Positions 10,904 through 22,659 of a DNA stretch of 64,000 nucleotides are shown here, piece by piece. Under the pieces are notes generated by a model that saw only the letters and a list, made by a program, of their open reading frames with translations, did not search any database and was not told the DNA's origin. The stretch comes from Halicephalobus mephisto (taxonomy: Eukaryota; Nematoda; Chromadorea; Rhabditida; Panagrolaimidae). The stretch covers positions 1,798,001 through 1,862,000 of the forward strand of contig SWDT01000001.1 of NCBI GenBank assembly GCA_009193035.1, written 5' to 3'. The translations under genes and the position numbers were made by a program. Position 1 is the stretch's first letter. Each line of letters begins with the position of its first letter.

Positions 10904-12677
10904 CTTAGACACAGCTTTATTGTCGAATCAGACTTCAGAATGGTAATGTCTCGACAATTCTTCTTTAAATAGTTATTCCAAGCAAGGTTAAAATTTGTCT
11001 TTCAAGGTATTCCATAATCATAGGAGGCGTTGTCTATCTTTTATTGTCCATGTCTGTTACTAGTTGCAGAGCACTTGGTCTCCCTCAAAGGTGGCAAAGG
11101 TAATTTAGGCAGAAACCGGTCTTGACGTGATGGCACTATAGGCGTTACTCGTTTTTTTATTACAATTGGGATATTAACCCTTGCAGAAATGGGGAAAACC
11201 TGTCGTTGCTCCTTTGTTGTCCTCCGTTTGCAACTTCAGATACACTTTTTGAAAAACACAATTATGGTCTTCGATTTTCGGGGCCAATGGATCCTGTTCT
11301 TGAACACTTTGGATATATCTTGGGGAAAAAAAGGAATTTCTTGGGAGAAATCAATAGTTCCTGGAATAAACCGAAATAGGTAAAAATGTGATTCAACTGG
11401 ACAATAAAGTGGAACTTGTTTTGACGAAATGAGCCAAGATGAAGTAAATAACCTTGTCCTTTATTATAACTAAAATCATGAGTCTTTACGATGAATATTG
11501 ACTCAATTTCGTTTACTGCTAAAAATTGAGGATGAACAATAAAATTTATCATTATTATTAGAAGCTTATAGAAATTTTGGTGATCTTTTGGAACTTAGTA
11601 GACGATTCTGAAGTTTTCTAAAACTTTGTAGAAATTCTTTAACCTTTTAATAAATGTGTAGAAACTTTTTCATCCAATATCTAAAATCGAGAATTTTCCA
11701 AAAGTCTGAAAACTTCTGTTTGTAAAATATTATGATAGTGCTCATTTCTAATTATTATCTTTCAAATTAGAATTACGAAAAACTTTTTGAAATCTTTTAT
11801 GATTTAATAAAAAGATCTAGAACTTTCAAAAATACCATAAAAACTTTTTAGTTTTCAAACTTTATTTTCATTCCCAGAATTGTCTAGAATTTAATAAGTT
11901 TTAAAAAATTTTAAAACTTTGTGAAAGTTTCCAGAGCACTTTGGGATTTTGTGAAAATTCAGTGAATTTCTGAAACTCGATTGCTTTGGGATTTTTCAAA
12001 ATTTCCTAGAAATTTGTATCGAGAGAATTCTGTGACATTGAGCATTTCTAATTTTTTCGACAGTATGAATTTGATTTCTAATTGTTCTGTTACTTTTAAT
12101 GGTATTCATTATTTGCCTATTTACGAAATAAAAACAAGTTTGAAGCACTTTTTCGAAAAGTTTCGAAACTTGTAACCTTAGGTTGTTGATCATTATTGCT
12201 TTGAATCAGTATTTGTTCATTTTTTATTTATTTTTTGTTGAAACAAGCATGTAGCCATATAGTCGCGAATTTCCTTGAACAAAGGATCTCAAGAATAGTT
12301 CTTGATTGAAATCAAAAGACTAAGGTAAACCCCGAAAAAGAATCGGACTGGCCCTCGACCGGTTGCTGGAACGGCCCTGCGCGAATTTCAACATTCATTA
12401 GATGGAATTTACGTCAAGGCGGAAAACAAAGCACGTATCGTGAAATTTGATTATCAATAAGACAGCATTCTCTCAAGGAAAATAAAAATTTGCTTTTATC
12501 GTTCTTCATGCTTCAAGTTTTGTTCATTATCTTATTTTACCTGGTTAAATAAAATAGGGAAAACTGAATTTTGATTTATTTGGACTAAAAAAGTATATAT
12601 TGCCTGAGGCGCCGAGTCTTGAGTCGTGTGCACGAGATGAATTTATTCTTGATCGTCAAGTTTTCTCTTTTAGGAAG
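10904..12677. other. Intergenic, AT-rich with degenerate repeats
   Basis: No supported gene. 11,560-12,180 is dominated by degenerate motifs of the form 'ttctagaaattt / aaaacttt'. It includes two copies of a 'cATTTCTAATT' block also seen near 19,345. The final 80 bases hold a TATATA stretch (12,594-12,599) that may serve the next gene. Confidence 0.5.
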
Positions 12678-13502
12678 ATGATTTCCTCATCGATTGAACC
12701 GAGTCCTACCACTTCAGATTGTTCTTCAGATGAGTTAAGTGTCAATTCTTGGCGATGGGAGTCTACTTTGGATTCCTTCTGGAGGAAATCTGACTGTCCA
12801 ACAACGACTACGGATGAGGAATCAAGTGAATCTTCTCTCACTGTCAGCAAAATTCAGAATATTGTTTGGAAAAAGAAGGCCATGACTGAGTTTATCTTAA
12901 TGAAAGAGAAGCAATCTCCATTATTAGGGGTTAAAAAGGTCATTTAGTTATAAATAAAACTAAACATTTGTCTCTCTTTAGATTCTGAAAAAGTGTGCTT
13001 CTCTGATTTCCAATCCCTTAACTACTTTCCGTCGGCACGAAGTCTACCAGGTCGAGCAACAAAGACCAAGCAAGTTTTTCAAGTAGGTGTAATTTTTCTT
13101 TCTTCGCCAATAGTTTTTTCTAGTCCTGTTCAACTTCTGACATACACTGCAATCGAAGATAAACTTCACCCTGTTGAATTTGTCCTCAACTATCTTTGTC
13201 ATTCTGTCCAAGACATTCATGAGTTGAGGAAGAACCCCCAGAAAATTGCTCATTTCATTAAAGGCGACATTGATGTAATTTTGCAGGTTCGTTGATCCAC
13301 TAATTGCATTTACTGACAAAGAATTTAACGAAATATTCATTGTATAGAATAATCAGATGGAATTCTTTAGGACGCTGCTTTTGCACTTGCTAAAATGGAA
13401 CAATTGAACAACGCAGAAAGAAGACTCAGAAGATTTCAAGTGACTTCTGCTCGACGGCAGAAGAGGACAAGGCAATTGGATTATATTGATCCTCGATTTT
13501 GA
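12678..13502 (+). CDS. Uncharacterised basic protein, four exons
   Basis: Exons 12678-12938, 12982-13082, 13124-13286 and 13371-13502 join in frame to 218 residues. The ATG follows a TTTTCTCTTTTAG acceptor by four bases. The N-terminus is Ser-rich and low in complexity (MISSSIEPSPTTSDCSSDEL). The middle reads ILKKCASLISNPLTTFRRHE, then LHPVEFVLNYLCHSVQDIHE. The C-terminal 43 residues are Arg-rich and helical (AKMEQLNNAERRLRRFQ, then ARRQKRTRQLDYIDPRF). I recognise no domain. The basic tail suggests nucleic-acid or chromatin contact, but that is only inference. Confidence 0.6.
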
Positions 13503-13538
13503 TCAAGCCTGTTTTTGAAACATTCCATGATTTTGTTA

Positions 13539-13544
13539 AATAAA
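13539..13544 (+). terminator. Poly(A) signal AATAAA
   Basis: AATAAA 37 nt after the stop codon of the uncharacterised gene ending at 13502. Confidence 0.55.
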
Positions 13545-13734
13545 ATATTCTTTGGTGACTCTCAAGATGGGAATTTTCAAAATCTGGATCAAAAAACAAT
13601 AAGCGTTCCATTTGGCTGAAATTAATGGTGCGTGTTTGAGGGGCAACCCAAATCTGCAGCCATCCGTGGGCTTCTGAATTTAGATTTCCAAACTTTTAGT
13701 TGTCTTTTAGGATTTCCAGCAGAGGAATCGAAAA

Positions 13735-14758
13735 ATGTTTCTTATCTTGGGCCTTGTTAGTATCTTTCTAGTCAACGCAAGTAAGGTTAACTAGTTACTT
13801 TCATAATTCTCTCTTGTATTCTAGATGCCCAAGTATCAGTCATGTTCGGGAATGCTGTTCAAGCCCCCAACTGTGGAGAATGGTCCCGTTGGGGTCCCTG
13901 TATCTGGGTAAAGGGTAAGAAGCCTCGGTGGAGCAAATCTTACTTTGATCAGCTTCTCCCTGGAAGAGCCGGATGTCGTCATCATATCTTCTATCGTCTA
14001 CTTCAAGATCGATGGGGACAGGTGAATTTACTGACTTGCTTTCCCATTACAATACATTTCAGGCATTCTCAAACTTTTTCGAGTACATTCGTGAAGTTAC
14101 AATCAGTGAAGAACCCTGTGGCGAATGTTCTTATCAACAGAGTTGCGGGCGTCAATGCCATCGAAGGGGGGATCTGAACGATATCAACCCCTTATTCGTG
14201 GCTGAAAGACGATGTGCCCGAGTTGATCAGAGTAATTCTTGTGTTTCCAAAAACATCGATAACTGTCATCTCTGGCCTAACCCTAGAGTAGTCCTCCCCA
14301 ATGTTACCGACACCATCAAGGAAATTATCAACGGTTTCGATTATTTAACTTGCATTCCAGAACAAAGGTATGTCGTGAGAAACTTGCATATTTTCTAGCT
14401 CGTAATTGCTTTTTCTTGTTTTCCATGACTCAAAAGTCTTGTGAGAAAGAAATGATGACAATGTCGAAAGTAGTGGAACCTTTTGGAGCAATTTCCAGAA
14501 TTCACTTTACGACAAGTAGGAAACATTTTGGGATCTCATAAAACCAAGTTTAATTAGGGACCAAATGGGTCTTATAAAACAAGGACATAAATCGGTTTCA
14601 GAGAAAATGAGACAGTTTGTCGGTGCTGTTGTCATCCATTTACTCCGAATCCAATCACGTTTAAATGTGAACCCAAGCCATATCTTCTGGAAAATCAACA
14701 GAATTTCAGTAAAGATTTTTTGACTAGTTCTGCCGATGACCTGCCTTCTTCAAACTAA
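13735..14758 (+). CDS. Secreted cysteine-rich protein with an N-terminal TSP1-like W-x2-W motif
   Basis: Exons 13735-13780, 13825-14021, 14063-14367 and 14602-14758 join in frame to 234 residues. The last junction (CAA AG / A GAA) skips about 234 nt and is supported by the cysteine-rich text it exposes: [20 protein letters not shown], then KCEPKP. A signal peptide ([15 protein letters not shown]) is followed by [12 protein letters not shown], which resembles the start of a thrombospondin type-1 repeat, and then about 14 further cysteines (for example [20 protein letters not shown]). The rest does not fit a full TSP1 repeat, so I treat it as a nematode-type extracellular Cys-rich protein of unknown role. 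If the last intron were retained, the frame would end at 14398. Confidence 0.7.
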
Positions 14759-15337
14759 CTTTGGTTTTTCGATATCTGTCAACTGCAATTTACTTACATT
14801 TTCAAGATAAAATCTTTTAAACATAAACCAAATCGAGAGTCAGACTTCCATTCAAGGCCACTTTCATGCTGTGCAAAAAAACAAAGTTAAAAAAATTTCC
14901 GGTGGTTCTAGAATCCAAAGATTGAAAACTGCTCAAACTTGAGGAATTGCTTCAAGGGGTATTTTCTTAAATTAAATAAAAAGATGAAAAAGACCCAACG
15001 CCATAGTTGATGATGAGACAATCTTGAAATGTTTCGCGGCTGCATTTGAATTTTCTGGAACGGCCGGATGCGTTTTCATCTTGATGGTCAAACAAGCAAG
15101 TCCGTCAGTTTCATCTCTACACTTCTTTCGATTTTGTCGGCAAGCTCATTTCCTTGGGTCTTCTTTGTGCCCCAATTTTGAAGATAGAGGGAAACTAGAG
15201 CGATGAGCAAGCTTCGAGACCGCCCCATCCAGAGAAAAGGGCTTCTCACGTCTTGCGGGAGTATTGTGATACTCTATATTCACGGTAAGAATCTTCCAGA
15301 ACTATTTCCTTGACTTCATCAAACGTTCCTCTCAATT
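14759..15337. other. Intergenic
   Basis: About 580 bp with no supported gene. It includes short open stretches (such as 15024-15206 plus) without splice or family support. Confidence 0.5.
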
Positions 15338-16180
15338 ATGGCTACCGAAACCGATAACCAAGCTCCTTCCAAAGAACAACCTTCCGCTCAGGTCCCAACG
15401 GCCTCACCCGTGAGTTCCCCAATCCATGAAGGACAATTGTCCATGTAAAGCTTGAACAACCAGCTTTTGGTTGAATGCACCCCGGGAGGGATCTCTGCTG
15501 GTCCCGTTTTGCTTTCAAACACGCCATCACTTCTGGCTTCCCGTCTGGTAATTCTCAGTTTATTTCTAGTGTCTCTAAAACTTAAATTCAATTATTTTTA
15601 AACGGCTTAAAATTTCCATAACTTTCTTCATTAAATTTAGCAATGAGCGATAAACCAACAGAAAACGATATGGAACAAACTCCCGAACCTGAGACAATTG
15701 CCAGAAGGGTTTGTTTTGAATTTTATTCTTTTTGTTTTTGAAATACAAATGATGCTCGCAGCCTTGAACTCGCAGTAAGACGGATTTACCAGTTTTCTAG
15801 CTCCCGCGGGAAAAGTTCCGCTTCTGGTCTCTACTTTGAGGCACCCTAAAATTCATCATGAAAATAAATAACCTTGGCTATTCTAATTACAAACTTTTGT
15901 CGATTTTCAAAATTCCAGCGTCACTGTGCACCGAAAGTCGACACCAAAGATAGACTTTTTGGGACCACTAATGGAAGTGTTTCGAGAAAGGTGAGAAACA
16001 ACCCAACCTTCAAGAGTGCTATCTTCGGTTCCGATCCCCCATCTCCAGCAAGAACTAGCAAGAAACAAATCCCTGTCATCGGTAATGTCCAGAAAAACTT
16101 GAAGTTCATAAAATTGTTTGTTTTCAGAGAGAAACCCGATTACTGGCGAAGTAAAGATTCCACCACGAGTTACTGTTTGA
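15338..16180 (+). CDS. Jupiter/HN1-like microtubule-associated protein, two alternative starts
   Basis: The shared 3' exons 15919-16081 and 16128-16180 encode RHCAPKVDTKDRLFGTTNGS, SAIFGSDPPSPARTS and ERNPITGEVKIPPRVTV. The short islands RLFG, IFGSDPP and RNPITGE are the signature of the Jupiter (insect) / JPT1-HN1 (vertebrate) family of small, disordered, microtubule-associated proteins. Two 5' routes splice to these exons in phase 0. Route a uses 15338-15409 (MATETDNQAPSKEQ...) plus 15464-15547 (...TPGGISAGPVLLSNTPSL...), giving 123 residues. Route b uses 15643-15708 (MSDKPTENDMEQTPEPE...), giving 93 residues; its ATG is two bases after a TTTAG acceptor. Both first exons are acidic. The family assignment rests on short motifs only. 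Confidence 0.6.
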
Positions 16181-18199
16181 ACCAACGTGATTCATTTTCC
16201 AAAACTTTGCATTTAAAAGAGAAACGGTAGCTTGGCTTCATTTATCGTCATCGATAGAGTTTCCACTTTGGATAATCTGAATGTTGTTCTTTTCTGCTTT
16301 TGATTTCGATTAAAGCTAAGTAAATTTAAGCTATTTTCGATTGCTTTTATTGCAAATTACTTAAGCTTTGTTGATGCTAAAAATATAAAAAGCAATTTTA
16401 CTGGAATCCAACGAGAAAGCTATTCGAGCTTTTCAAATAGAAACTTTGTTGGAGTCGATAAATAAGGTCAAATTGGTGTTTTTATTTCACGTGATATTTT
16501 CGTTCATAAAACTATCTCAACAATAAGTTGTCCTTACAATCACTCTCTTACTATACAAATTAGCAAAAGGACTTGCAATAGGGTAGTTTATTAGAGGAAA
16601 ACTATTTGATATTCTGATAAAGCACCTTTAGTTTGTAGAGGTAGATGAAATTTCATCGGTCTTACAGTCAATGAAACTAGAGAGAATTCGAATAACTATC
16701 ATAACAATGAATTAATTCCCTAATTTCCACGTTAAGAATTCTCATAGGGAACTAACTTTCCAAGCTGAATTGTTGAATATTTCAAGAAACTAGAGTAACT
16801 TTCTAAATTCTGTGAACAATATTGGTAATGTGGAATCCATCGTTAGCTAAAATACTCGATGAACTTGAAGCAGAACCAGGGCTTGGTCATTTATAATACT
16901 CGGGACTATTTATACTTTCAATCTCCATGCACTGACGGAAGTGGTCACTATGTCTTCGGCTGTCACTAAATTGAATTGCAGATGATTGTTCAAGTTGAAT
17001 TTATAGCCATCAGAAATTTCTCTATTTTGAAATATCTTAATTTTGGAATTTTTAATCTAATCTTGTGCTTCCTGATGATTTTGTAAAGTAACTAATAAGA
17101 CTTTAACCAATTCTTGAGTTGAGTGAATGAGTTTGTTGTTGAATACAAAATGAACTTTCAGTAAGAAATCTCTAATGATTCTTAGGAATTCAGTTATTTC
17201 CAAGTGGCAGAGAAGTTCACATCGAGAACAATACAGAGGTAATTTGTATCTTAAAACAGATTATGACTGAAGTCGTTTTACTATTTTTTTATCAATATTA
17301 GAGATGTTTTATTGCGGCATAAATTTTCTGTGGAAAAGTATTTTGGAGAAGAATATAAATTATCTCAATTTTCAATAATCTTTCAATAACTCAATAGCTT
17401 GATCCTATTATTTCTCAAAGTCAAACCTCACAATATCAAATCGAGATATTTATGGATGTTACAATCAACTTCTTTATTTATATATTTTGTTCCTTCAATT
17501 TTATGAATTTCACTTTCACTAACGGTGATATTGGAAATTGTAATTCATAAGTTTAATATTTAGACCTCTAATAGCCGTTCTTTTACTTTCCATATAGCTG
17601 AAAACAATTTTTTAATTCACAAATTGTTCCAGTCCAATGGTTATTCTTTGATTATCACTGAATTTTCACTATTTGCTAATTACAAATTTAAATCAAGTAA
17701 AGTTCTTAAAATAACTACAAATACGAAGAAATTGAATCAATATTTATTGTTTTAATTGATAAAAAACCACTGATGTAGTTAGAACTGAATGACTATAAGA
17801 CATTAACTTAATGCTTTGGAACTTGACAACGTAAGGGCAACAACCATAAAATACGGAAGCTATGACCTCACATATATAAACAAGTGGAGCAGAACTGGGG
17901 AATTCAAAAACGAAACTATAAAGTATTGTCAGTAAGCTTGTAAACTTATCTGGTTTTCAAGCCAAAAGGAAACAGTATATACACAGAGAAATAACCCATG
18001 TAGAAATAGAATTACCCCTCAACTTAAAAACGCATCTAATTGGTAAACAATTGACATAATAATTAGATAAAACTAATGGTAGAAATAAGTCCAAAATAAA
18101 AAGACGATATGTGGAAAGAATAAAAGCAAAAAGATTATGAGATCTGCTAATACAAAGATCTGAAAATTCAGAAATGTGAATTGTCTTGTCAAAAATATA
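16181..18199. other. Intergenic, AT-rich
   Basis: About 2 kb without supported genes, RNA genes or clear repeats. Confidence 0.5.
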
Positions 18200-18446
18200 A
18201 TGGTAAGTTGCATAATTTTTGGCATACTAACTCTACATCTTGTTCTATTTCTAGGTGGTGAAATCGAGTCTATCAGGTCAAAGGATGACTTCTTTTGAAA
18301 GGTTTTCGTATTTGTTCATTCTACTTACATATATGACAACCTTATTTTTCAAAAGAATTATTAAGTATGAAGAGGTAGTAATGGAGTACCCAAATATTTT
18401 GACAGAGTTTTATGAAATTTTTTGCTCCCCAAATATGCATTTTTAA
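18200..18446 (+). CDS. Possible small membrane protein
   Basis: The ATG at 18200-18202 is followed at once by a strong donor (ATG/GTAAGT). A 52-nt intron contains TACTAAC and ends TTCTATTTCTAG, then a 192-nt open exon (18255-18446) follows. The predicted 65 residues include a hydrophobic span (FSYLFILLTYMTTLFF). The splice signals are good, but the coding sequence is short, AT-rich and without recognisable relatives, so it may be chance. Confidence 0.3.
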
Positions 18447-19549
18447 TTTGATGATTCTTAACTCATTATCGAATATCACCAAGACATTTGAAGTTCAATA
18501 GTTTTGATTTATATTTGTTCATAAGAATGACAAGTTTCTCTCTGACAGGAAGGTATCAAAAACTAACTATGGTTTCAATTTCTTTAATTAATAATAATAA
18601 TAGAAAAATTTAAATGACATCAGTTAAATTTTCAATATATTATTCTACAAGAGCTTCTTAAGCATATAATCATGGATGCGAATTACCATGGATTCATTTT
18701 GCTGTGAATGTTCCTCCTTGTTTTCTTTCTAGTTGCTATTTCTAGAATTATTGAAGTTTGGAATCTCCATAATATACAAGAGGTTAAAGAACATTACAGT
18801 CGGAGAAGAGAAGAAAATTCGAAGATTTCCCCGTAATCTGGGAAGCCTGAATTACGAAGTGCAAATCTTGGTTTTTATAAAGCATAGAGAGTATAAATAA
18901 ACTAAAGTTAAAGACTTTTTGGATATAAACAGTAACCCAGCAGAACTGTACATTATATTTTGTAACTCCGTTTGAACTTCATGAGTTTTTCAAAAATCTT
19001 AGAAATTCAGGGTGGATTCTTATCTACGACTTTAAAGAAGTTCTAGACTGACCTTTGTTAATTACTTATTACTGCTTAGTATTTCCGGTGCTTCTTTGGT
19101 GTTTTGATCAGATAACACCCAACTCAAGTCGTCGAAGAGCTAAGTGCACTCAAACGGCTGACTCGCTTGTACTTTCGTGCGAACTTTGGTTCTTAACTTT
19201 CCGAGTTTTCAACACAATTTCGTAGCAGAGTATAGAATCCTTTTGACTCCAGTGAAACCTTCTATAACTAAACCCGAAGCTCATCATGCTGGAATTTTCT
19301 AGAAAATTCTAAAAATTCCACTCAAAACAATTTCGTGCAATGTCCATTTCTAATTTTTTAGATGTGATTTTCATAAATAATTATTTCCAAAACTAATAAA
19401 AGCAAAAATGATCAAAATTCATTAAATTTGAACGAAACTATGAAATAAAATAATATCGACATTTTTCTTGGGACACATCATCCTTTCCGATTAACAAGAA
19501 CGAAATAACTATCCAAGTCATTCCAATTTTCCAGTTCTTCCCATCAGCG
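18447..19549. other. Intergenic, AT-rich
   Basis: No supported gene. Near 19,285-19,360 there is a degenerate repeat (TTCTAGAAAATTCTAAAAATTCC...CCATTTCTAATTTTTTAG) similar to DNA at 11.7-12.1 kb. Confidence 0.45.
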
Positions 19550-19623
19550 AGCCCAAGTGGCGCAATGGCTAGCGCGTTTGGTTTCTACCCAAACGGTTGC
19601 AGGTTCGAGTCCTGTCTTGGGCT
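19550..19623 (+). tRNA. tRNA-Arg(UCU)
   Basis: This 74-nt sequence folds as a cloverleaf. The acceptor stem AGCCCAA pairs with TTGGGCT. The D arm is GCGC/GCGC. The anticodon stem TTTGG/CCAAA encloses the loop TTTCTAC, giving anticodon TCT. The T arm is GCAGG-TTCGAGT-CCTGT. The A-box (TGGCGCAATGG) and B-box (GGTTCGAGTCC) are intact, no intron is present and a T-run follows. It is identical to the minus-strand copy at 20327-20400 and forms the outer end of an inverted duplication. Confidence 0.95.
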
Positions 19624-19801
19624 AAATCCTTCTTTTTTTCTTCCAGAAACTGAAAAAGTTTTTATAACATAAGATCATATTTTTGGCGGGAAATCACGAA
19701 CACTTTTTAATCATTTGATCCCAAACAACGACCAAATAAGGTTTTGGAATCCTAAATGCATAACTACTCATTTTGAGAGAACCTTAAATGTTTTATTTTT
19801 T
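19550..19801 (+). repeat. Left arm of an inverted duplication carrying tRNA-Arg
   Basis: About 252 bp, starting exactly at the tRNA 5' end, recur in inverted orientation at 20150-20400 with only scattered differences. Similarity stops abruptly at the tRNA acceptor end on the outer side and after TTTTATTTTTT on the inner side. Confidence 0.85.
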
Positions 19802-20149
19802 GTCAAACAATGTTTAAATATATGGAAAAAGGAACCATGGCTTTTTTATTATTTAATATTGCCGGATTTTCAAGAAATATTAAATCCATCAGTTATAGTT
19901 TAGTAGTAATTTTATCTTTTTAGCAATTTAGAATTGCATACAAATGATTTCTCAATTTGCACTTCAAAAGTGTGATGTTATATAAAGGTTCGGCAACAAA
20001 TAATGCAGGAATCTGAGAAGGTCCATTTTTTAAACTGAAGTTCTCAAGTATCATTTGAAATTTCTAATCTTTCAACTTATTTAAAAATACTTTTATACGA
20101 AATTGTCGAACTTTTGCTCCAAAATAATATGAAATTGTTTCAAATTTTG
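19802..20149. other. Spacer between the inverted arms
   Basis: About 348 bp of AT-rich sequence between the two tRNA-bearing arms. No gene is supported. Confidence 0.6.
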
Positions 20150-20400
20150 AAAAAATAAAACATTTAAGGTTCTCTCAAAATGAGTAGTTATGCATTTAGG
20201 ATTCCAAAACCTTATTTGGTCGTTGTTTGGGTTCAAATGATTAAAAAGTGTCCGTGATTTCCCGCCAAAAACGAGATCTTATGTTATAAGAACTTTCTCA
20301 GTTTCTGGGAGAAAAAAGGAGGATTTAGCCCAAGACAGGACTCGAACCTGCAACCGTTTGGGTAGAAACCAAACGCGCTAGCCATTGCGCCACTTGGGCT
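20150..20400 (-). repeat. Right arm of the inverted duplication
   Basis: Reverse-complement copy of 19550-19801, ending exactly at the 5' end of the second tRNA gene. Confidence 0.85.
20327..20400 (-). tRNA. tRNA-Arg(UCU), second identical copy
   Basis: On the minus strand the 74 nt are identical to the tRNA at 19550-19623, including the TCT anticodon and both internal promoter boxes. The two genes are in convergent orientation, so their 3' flanks face each other across the spacer. Confidence 0.95.
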
Positions 20401-22659
20401 ACGGCCGCCATGGGGATGGGAGATCTCACAATGAGAGTCGATCACTGTGTCTGTTTCTAAAAAATAGAACTACCTAAGATGTGTCTGCATTATTTGTTTT
20501 AAATTTTTTAATTAACAGATTTTGATAATTTATTTTTACCCGTAGAAAGAATAACAATTTACGAAAATATAAAAAGTCGCAATTTAAAGAACTAAAGTCA
20601 TCTCAAAACCAGTCCTAGGTGCGGGGCGACTGGGTCGCTGACCGATCAAAACATCAGCAAAAAAGCAAATCCTATTGACCGTTTGTTATTCTTTAATCTT
20701 TTTTCCCGAAAATATTTATTAATGGTAACTCGTCCTAAATTTAAAAAGTCCCGAAATCCATAAAATTGAAGTAAAGTTACAATACAGAATGTCCGAACAA
20801 TTTTCTTAGATTACTGGGTACTCGGAACTTGTGATATAAAACGAAGCGGACATATTTCAAGAAAAGATTTTTATCCTATTTTCAATGACCGAAGACACCA
20901 TCCTTCATACCAGCAGAAAGTCTATAATCTTCTGAATGTAAACCTTAACTTATTGACATGATTTCAACGTTTAACAGAATTAAGCTTACAAAACAAAAGA
21001 AATAATTATATAGACGGATTCTGCTCTCAAGAACGGTAGCCAATACGAGTTGAGTTCTACCTACAATAGAACTATCAAATTATGAAAACTATGTATTCTC
21101 TTGGTCAATCTATTAGCAGAGCGATAAAAATACAAGAAAATATACGAAATGGAACTCAAATCGACGACTGTATCTTCAGTTTGTAATACTTAGTAATTAC
21201 GGAACTAGGGAAACACTAATCTTTCAATAGAATCCAATTGATATGGTTATTTTTACAAAAAAGTTTAATCATTTTTTGTTTCTTTATTTCAATTGTTCTC
21301 ATCCCAAAATGCAATTAAAATTGTCATTGGTTTATCCCACAATAATTACAGTTCTCTGATGTAAAGACAGCTATTTCAACTAATTTAGGACAATAAATTT
21401 AAATGTCATATTTTCAATTGTTAGAAACGATTCAACGAGAAAATAATTCAACAGACCTCACGTAATATCTAATTGTCTCTTGTCTTTTGTTTTTAAGAAT
21501 ATCGTCTACAAAGTAATTTCGAAATTGATTATATTCCAGTAACTATTCACAAAATCCTTTCATTAATCAGTAATTAAGGTGAATGTCTGAAGCTGAACAG
21601 AAACATGGAACACTGCTGAGAAATATTGCAACATTTGTCAAAGGCCTTAGATATCTTTCTTTATAAAGAAATTCAAACTACCGAATTCACAAACAAACCC
21701 AATAATTGGTAAAATACCACGAACTCCATTCAATAATTTGTCGATAAAGAATTGATCAATATTCGCCTATTCATACTTTATTCAAGTGGATTCTCCATCC
21801 ATATTTCAGATTTACCAGTCACAACACTTTCTTTTGATATAAATTTAGATATGTTCAGTAAGATCAAGTCTGGTGGCTGAAGCAACCAAGGAATACAACT
21901 CAAACGATGTATTTCCCACGGTTCACTTCGACTTTTATACCTCTCTAGGTCAATTATTTAAAATACAGGCCTTATCTAATGGAATTAAATCATGGATATG
22001 AGAAGCATTCAATGGTCTGAAAGTTGTCGCTTCGAAAATTGCCCATAACTCTCTAACAAAAATAACTTTAAACCCTCCATATTATGCCAAATATTTTTAT
22101 CACTTCATAATGATGCTAATTTAATGACTTATTATCAAATTAGCAGATGTCTGATGTATGTATATCTTTGTCCAAGATCTTGCTTCATTTACTGCAAAAA
22201 CCAGAAGCTTTAAAGATGAAAAATCCTATTTAGCAGATTTCAATTATATTCGACAGAAGTTTTCAAAGCTAGAATCCAATCACATTTGCCTAATCAATAA
22301 AAAATTATTGAAAGATGATTTTTCTGTAAAATTGATTCTCACAAAACAAAATTTCAAGGAATTCATTCGTAGATTACGATCTTCATAATTACATCTTTAC
22401 GAATAAATTCTGACCGATCAGTGATAAGTATAGGAAAATTAAAATTCAGCTTTTTTCACTTTAAGATTTTATAGAAAGTGAATGCATTTTATAAAACTGA
22501 AAAATCAAAACAAAAAAGTTTTGATTTAAACTCGACTATTCCAATAATTTATTGCGAGGACGTTCTTTCTCCTTGAAGGTGGTCGATAAGACTACAAAAC
22601 ATGTACATTTCCTCAGATGTCTAACCGATCAGACTAGTTCTCATTGTCTCTTCTCGAAT
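20401..22659. other. Intergenic, AT-rich
   Basis: About 2.2 kb. Only one open stretch is worth naming, at 22158-22388 (76 codons, lysine-rich, ATG start). It has no family resemblance and no splice signals, so I do not call it a gene. The last 100 bases must include the PEX2 upstream region. Confidence 0.45.

Noticed and set aside
14540..14562. Sequence resembling part of a spliced-leader exon (AAGTTTAATTAGGGACC)
   Set aside because: Similarity to SL RNA is short. No donor plus Sm-site arrangement follows, and it lies in a predicted intron.
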